Positions 59,535 through 64,000 of a stretch of 64,000 nucleotides of DNA are shown in pieces. How positions within the stretch are numbered: the stretch's first letter is position 1; each line of letters begins with the position of its first letter. Source of the stretch: Azadirachta indica. Taxonomy: Eukaryota; Streptophyta; Magnoliopsida; Sapindales; Meliaceae. The position numbers were made by a program, and so were the translations under genes. Under the pieces are notes generated by a model. It searched no databases and was not told the DNA's origin. It was given only the letters and a program-made list of their open reading frames with translations. The stretch covers positions 13,540,274-13,604,273 of the forward strand of contig CM040444.1 in NCBI GenBank assembly GCA_022749755.1, in the 5' to 3' direction.

Positions 59535-59563
59535 TTCTTTCTTTCTTTCTTTCTTTCTTTCTT
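59535..59563. repeat. (TTTC)n microsatellite
   Basis: Six or seven CTTT units followed by a T tract. Confidence 0.9.
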
Positions 59564-60654
59564 TTTTTTTTTTGTGATCTTAAGTTCGTTGGCATGACAA
59601 TAGACTATTAGGCAGAACAGGAAAAGATAAAAACCTCTATTATGATTAAATATATATATAGTGAGTTATTTTTACTTTCAATTATTCATATAACAAATTT
59701 TAGTTATTATCTAATTGAAACATGGGAATTTAGTCAAATTCAAACCACTTATTTTAAAACCTAAAATTAACATTTCATATTTTGAATTTTCGATTTCTTT
59801 TTCTGACCAATATAGATTCTAAGATTTTGATCTCCCAAACTGTAAATTAAATTGATCTAAAACTTTTCAAACTTGTTGAGCATACTTGAAAATATACCAT
59901 GTCTAAAAATTTCATTTTATTTCTTATATAAAAAAATTTTCAAATTAATTTTTTTTCCAATCAACAGAAACCTACCTAGAGTGTTTCGATATCACAGTTT
60001 GTTTAATAAAAAATTTATAACAATTTTATGATCGTCGAAAAATTATATAATTTATAAACAACTACTAAACATAGGGACGAACCATCATAATTTGTTTAAT
60101 AATTTTTAAAAATTGTTTGGTCATTCAAATTAGCTTTTCTTGAAATATATTTGTAGAATCTACAGATATTCAAAACACAAGTATCAACTTAGAAAAATCA
60201 TACACATTTAAATTTTTATTCCATTTGAGTGAAACAAAATTATACAAGTACTTTATTCTATGAGGATTAAGTGTAATTTTGGAAGAAAAGTCTTAACAAG
60301 ATTTCCGTTATAATTATTATATGATCTATACTCAAACAAATATTAAAGAGTTTGATTACGAATCAAATCACTAGTTAAAGGAAATTAACTAACACCTGAA
60401 TTCTAAATCTAAATATTTTTCAATATTCTAATTTAATTATTTTTTGTACTCATTAGAGTTTGTATACAATTGTACACGTATACGCATATTAAAACCTGAA
60501 AAATACCCATTTTTAATTAATAATTATCATAGTTGCAAGATAGTTTCCAATATCTTACCGAGCCAAGTAATTTTTAGGACCATACATGAATTTCTATAGC
60601 TTGGAATTTAAGTTTCAGCATTCACTTATAATGCCTTCAATATTTTACTTACTA

Positions 60655-60672
60655 ACATGCGCATGCGCATGT
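60655..60672. repeat. 18-bp perfect palindrome, alternating purine/pyrimidine
   Basis: ACATGCGCATGCGCATGT equals its own reverse complement and alternates purine and pyrimidine throughout. The paralogous site near 53952 reads ACACGTGCATGT, so the palindrome arose locally. Confidence 0.85.
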
Positions 60673-62987
60673 CTCCACGACATATATTAGATATCCTAAT
60701 ATGTGCTAACAACAACATATATATATATAGAGAGAGAGAGAGGGGCAGAATCGTCAGCCCATTTTTTTAAAATACAAAATCTTATATCAAACCACCACCC
60801 TTAAATTAAATATATATCAATGGTTAAGATTGCATTAGAGAAATATAAAAAATTCTTATAAACTCATTTAATAGGGGAACTTAAGTCTTTTTCTTTTCTT
60901 TTTCTCTCTTTACTCTCAATAAATAAATTCTCAAAACCTCGCCTCATGTGTTTTCTTCTGTTTTTTATTTTCTCTTCGACAACAAAGACAAAAAAATTCA
61001 CAAAGAGATAATATCCAAAATCCAAAATCTAAGAACTCCTATACGCATCCATTACTATGTCAAATCCATGGTATTGAAATTCAAGCCCGCTCCTCCCTTC
61101 AACTGAGTAGAAGTGTGAAAACTAGATTATTGAGTATTCATTTATGGCACTACACGTGGAAGAGGAGATAAAATCTGAAGGTAATTTTGATTAGAAATCT
61201 AGGTTTTTAGCAATATTATTGTCAATTTTTAGGTATGTGTTTTTATTTCTAAGTCTGTATTTTTTTTTTCTTGGGGGGTTTTCTTCTAGGAAAATATATA
61301 GTACGTTGGATTTTTAGTTGGTTGTTAACTTCTTCATTTCTAGAATAAGAGTTTTTCTAATTTTAGGAGGATTTTTAGGGTTGATTTTATTTTTAATTTT
61401 CTTAAGGGACATATCTTACATGCAAGCAAAAAAAATGTCGTGTTGTTCAATTGAGTTCAATTGAGTATGAACTGTGGAAGAAAATTTTTTAGCTTTTGGT
61501 TGGTTATTGTTTTATAACTCAAGTATATGTTTTGAAAATTTTAATTGAGTTTATGATTTTATTGATCTTTTCCTTTTCTTTTTCCTTTTCTACAAAAAAT
61601 GTGAATTCAAAATTGGGATATGAACACAGTTTTAATTAAGGACAGCTTTGTTTCCTAGATCAAAAGGTTTAAAAAATTCAAGGTATATCTGCAAATGGAT
61701 TGAAGAAGCTAGCAGTCCATTTTGGATGCAATACTGTAACTATTGGGCTATTAATTTCTTCACTCCTAATATTTGTATATGTGGTTAATAATAGCTTTCC
61801 CAGGTGTAATCCTAATAATGAAGGCATTTTCTTAAGCATTGGAGCAGCTTAGAGAGCCAACGGCTGTGTTATTCATTGATTATTACAGCAAAATAAAAAA
61901 GAAAACCAAATTCTAATTCTAGTAATGATTGGATTTTTTTTCCGATGAGAAGTCCTTTTTATCTTACTTTATTCTATCCCTTTTTTCTTACAGCTCTCTT
62001 AACTTTTTTAATTTAATTTTTTTCTATTTTCAACAAATACTCATATTTAACATATATATTTTAAATTTCTCATGTACAGCAAAATAAAAAGAAACCATCT
62101 TTTTTTAAGCATTACAAATATTCTTTTTATAAAAATAAAAAGTACAAATATTCTTTTTATAAAAATAAAAAGTAGGTGTAACAAGAAAGTATAACTTAAA
62201 CATAATAAACATTATAAAAAAAAAAAAGTACATCTAAAAAAAAGGCCATAAACTATCATATCAAGTCAAGGTAGCAACAAAATAACGGTGAGTAAAATAA
62301 TAGTGAAACACAAACAATAAGCAAAATATCAATGAAATAGGGATAATAGCAAACAAAATATAAATAAAATACAAATAACAAGTAAAATGTACTTTGTAAA
62401 TTCAAACAATACCAAGCAAAAATATATAAATAAAACACAAAAGTAGGGGGGATCAAACTTGGAAAGTACCCGTAACAAACTAGTTAAGCACAACAACCAG
62501 TAAGATAGAATTGCATTTAAAATAAATTTGAATGTGAAAAGTACAAACCTTAATTCTCAGTTATCTGTTTTCTCAATCTCCTATACAAACCTTAATTCTC
62601 AACAGGAATGTAATTTTGTTTATCTATTATTTTAACAATTTTTATTTATTTGTCATTTATGAAAACCGATTTGGATCGGCAAGATTTAATTTGGTTCAAT
62701 TTGAAATTTTTAAGTTTAAAATTGAAAATAATAATTCAATCTCAGTAAGCAGAGAAGGTTCTGGAGTTTTTCAAATAAACTATCAAACATGTTTGCTGGC
62801 GTGACAAAAAGCTATTAGGCAGAACAGGAAAAGAACATAAAAAGACAAAATAATATGTTATTATTAGACATATATATTAAGTTATTTTCAGTTTTAATTA
62901 TTCATATAATAATTTTAATTATTATCTAATTAAAACATGAGCCTATTTTAATTAATGATTATCGTCATTATATGATAGTTTATTCAG

Positions 62988-63068
62988 TTAATTTGTACTA
63001 GGAAAAACTTGCTGCTTCTTTAGAATTTTCCTGACATCGAGAATTATCGATGGAATACGCAAACCCAT
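62988..63068 (-). pseudogene. SAUR relic, subtype B N-terminus only
   Basis: Reads MGLRIPSIILDVRKILKKQQ followed by VFPSTN and a stop, parallel to the N-terminus of the B copies (MGIRLPSMILNAKQMLKRQHVLSRN). The rest of the gene is missing: to the left lies AT-rich DNA with the recurrent flank motif. It marks the rightmost surviving member of the array in this window. Confidence 0.75.
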
Positions 63069-64000
63069 GAATTGAAGCTTGATGAACTAGAGTGGAAAAA
63101 CAGAGAAAATGTAACTCTTAGAACTAATAATGGAATTAACCTGCAATAAAATTAAGGTTGAAAGAACTAACTTTTCATTTGAATCCATGATCCTGTGTAT
63201 TAAAACTCTCTCATAGTTTGTCCTCGTTATTTGTTGCTAGTCACAAATTAAGCCCTCCGAAAACAAGCAACTACTGTATCCTAAAAAATGATTGGCAAAT
63301 ATCAGCAAATCAAATGCATGTGATCATATATATAGTTTTTTAAATACTTTGTTGTTTGATTTGCTTTATCATTAGGTTGTTGTTATTCAGTAATTTGTCA
63401 TTTCAAAATTATTTGTAAGATTTCATCGAATTATATACATTAATAAGTAAATATATACGGAAAAAAAAAAAAAAGGTTGTTTGACCTAAAAACATAACTT
63501 TAAAGCTAAGAAGTGGATATAAATTATTATTTTTTATTTGCGGTTAGAAATTCTAAATTGAATCAAATCAAACCAGTCCGAACCGGATTTTTTGAAAAAT
63601 AACAAGTAAATTGAAATTATGATCTTCCTGTGATGGAAGAATGGAGCTGACATCTAAGATTTTCGGTACTTTTTTTCACAATTTTGACATCATTACATTA
63701 AAGGCTGTTTCAAATTCATTATTGATAGCATTTATTTTTACAGTATTAAAATAATAATAAATTAGCTATTCAATTTTAACATCATTACCATAATAATAAC
63801 ATTATTACATTTCTGTGCCATCAATTTTAAAATATTTGTACTAGTCATACGTCTTTATCAGCTTTTAAGAACAATTAACTACTTAATTAAATAATATTAT
63901 TGTTTTGTCAAGTCTTTATGACTTTCTATGACTTTGTAATTCTTTCTTTATTCTTTAATGCTATTGTTTTAAGCCTAGGCTTTTAGGTTACTTAAAAAAA
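63069..64000. other. Right edge, no supported gene
   Basis: The first part is the upstream side of the B relic but lacks a clear conserved block. The rest is AT-rich with no recognisable gene or element. Confidence 0.45.

Larger units (their letters stand above)
58389..62987. other. Right part of the SAUR array: duplicated flanks, no gene
   Basis: 58390-58750 matches 40270-40620, including the conserved upstream block at 58430-58450, so this is the promoter side of a lost subtype-A SAUR. A (TTTC)n run lies at 59535-59563, the GGCATGACAATAGACTATTAGGCAGAACAGG motif near 59593, and an 18-bp palindrome at 60655-60672. 60740-62500 is AT-rich, with ATTCTTTTTATAAAAATAAAAAGTA repeated twice near 62130-62175, and of unknown origin. 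The GGCAGAACAGGAAAAGAACATA motif returns at 62817. Confidence 0.5.

Noticed and set aside
1..64000. tRNA, rRNA or known small RNA genes
   Set aside because: No cloverleaf with A/B boxes or other recognisable RNA gene was found by eye; a covariance-model scan would be decisive.

Overview
The window is plant nuclear DNA, almost certainly from a woody eudicot. It is AT-rich, with GT-AG introns, long AT microsatellites and degraded retrotransposon sequence. It also carries XIP aquaporins, a subfamily reported absent from Brassicaceae and monocots. Protein style loosely suggests a rosid tree such as Citrus, but I cannot prove the species. All exon models were built by hand from reading-frame continuity and splice-site dinucleotides.

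Layout. (1) 1-7.7 kb: two intact XIP aquaporin genes on the + strand, with the remains of a third copy between them. (2) 7.7-9.5 kb: a very AT-rich imperfect inverted repeat of about 1.76 kb, probably a foldback-type non-autonomous element. (3) 10.1-13.5 kb, minus strand: a five-exon EF-hand protein of 374 aa resembling the SnRK2-interacting calcium sensor SCS. (4) 15.2-16.6 kb, minus strand: an HVA22/REEP-family gene sharing a 524-bp divergent promoter with the next gene. (5) 17.1-27.4 kb, + strand: a 20-exon MRL1 gene for a chloroplast PPR protein that stabilises rbcL mRNA. Its second exon carries five 39-codon repeats, and a 1-nt frameshift sits exactly at the end of the fifth. (6) 29.3-64 kb: a SAUR (small auxin up RNA) cluster, mostly minus strand.

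The SAUR cluster is the most interesting part. Two subtypes alternate (A: ends like LNNAL; B: ends like RLHYAS), so an ancestral A-B pair seems to have been tandemly duplicated about four or five times. Most copies are decaying by different single lesions: lost start codons (ACG, ATA), 1-nt indels, a nonsense codon, core deletions and an inversion. Only one array copy (37.28-37.58 kb) and one divergent copy (50.17-50.50 kb) look fully intact, although a block about 230 bp upstream of the genes stays conserved. A truncated Ty3/gypsy element (54.59-58.39 kb) replaces the SAUR remnant in one duplicated unit.

No RNA genes, CRISPR arrays or convincing new enzymatic system were seen. The best candidates for follow-up are the MRL1 frameshift and repeat, the alternating SAUR pair array, and the paired start-codon losses.
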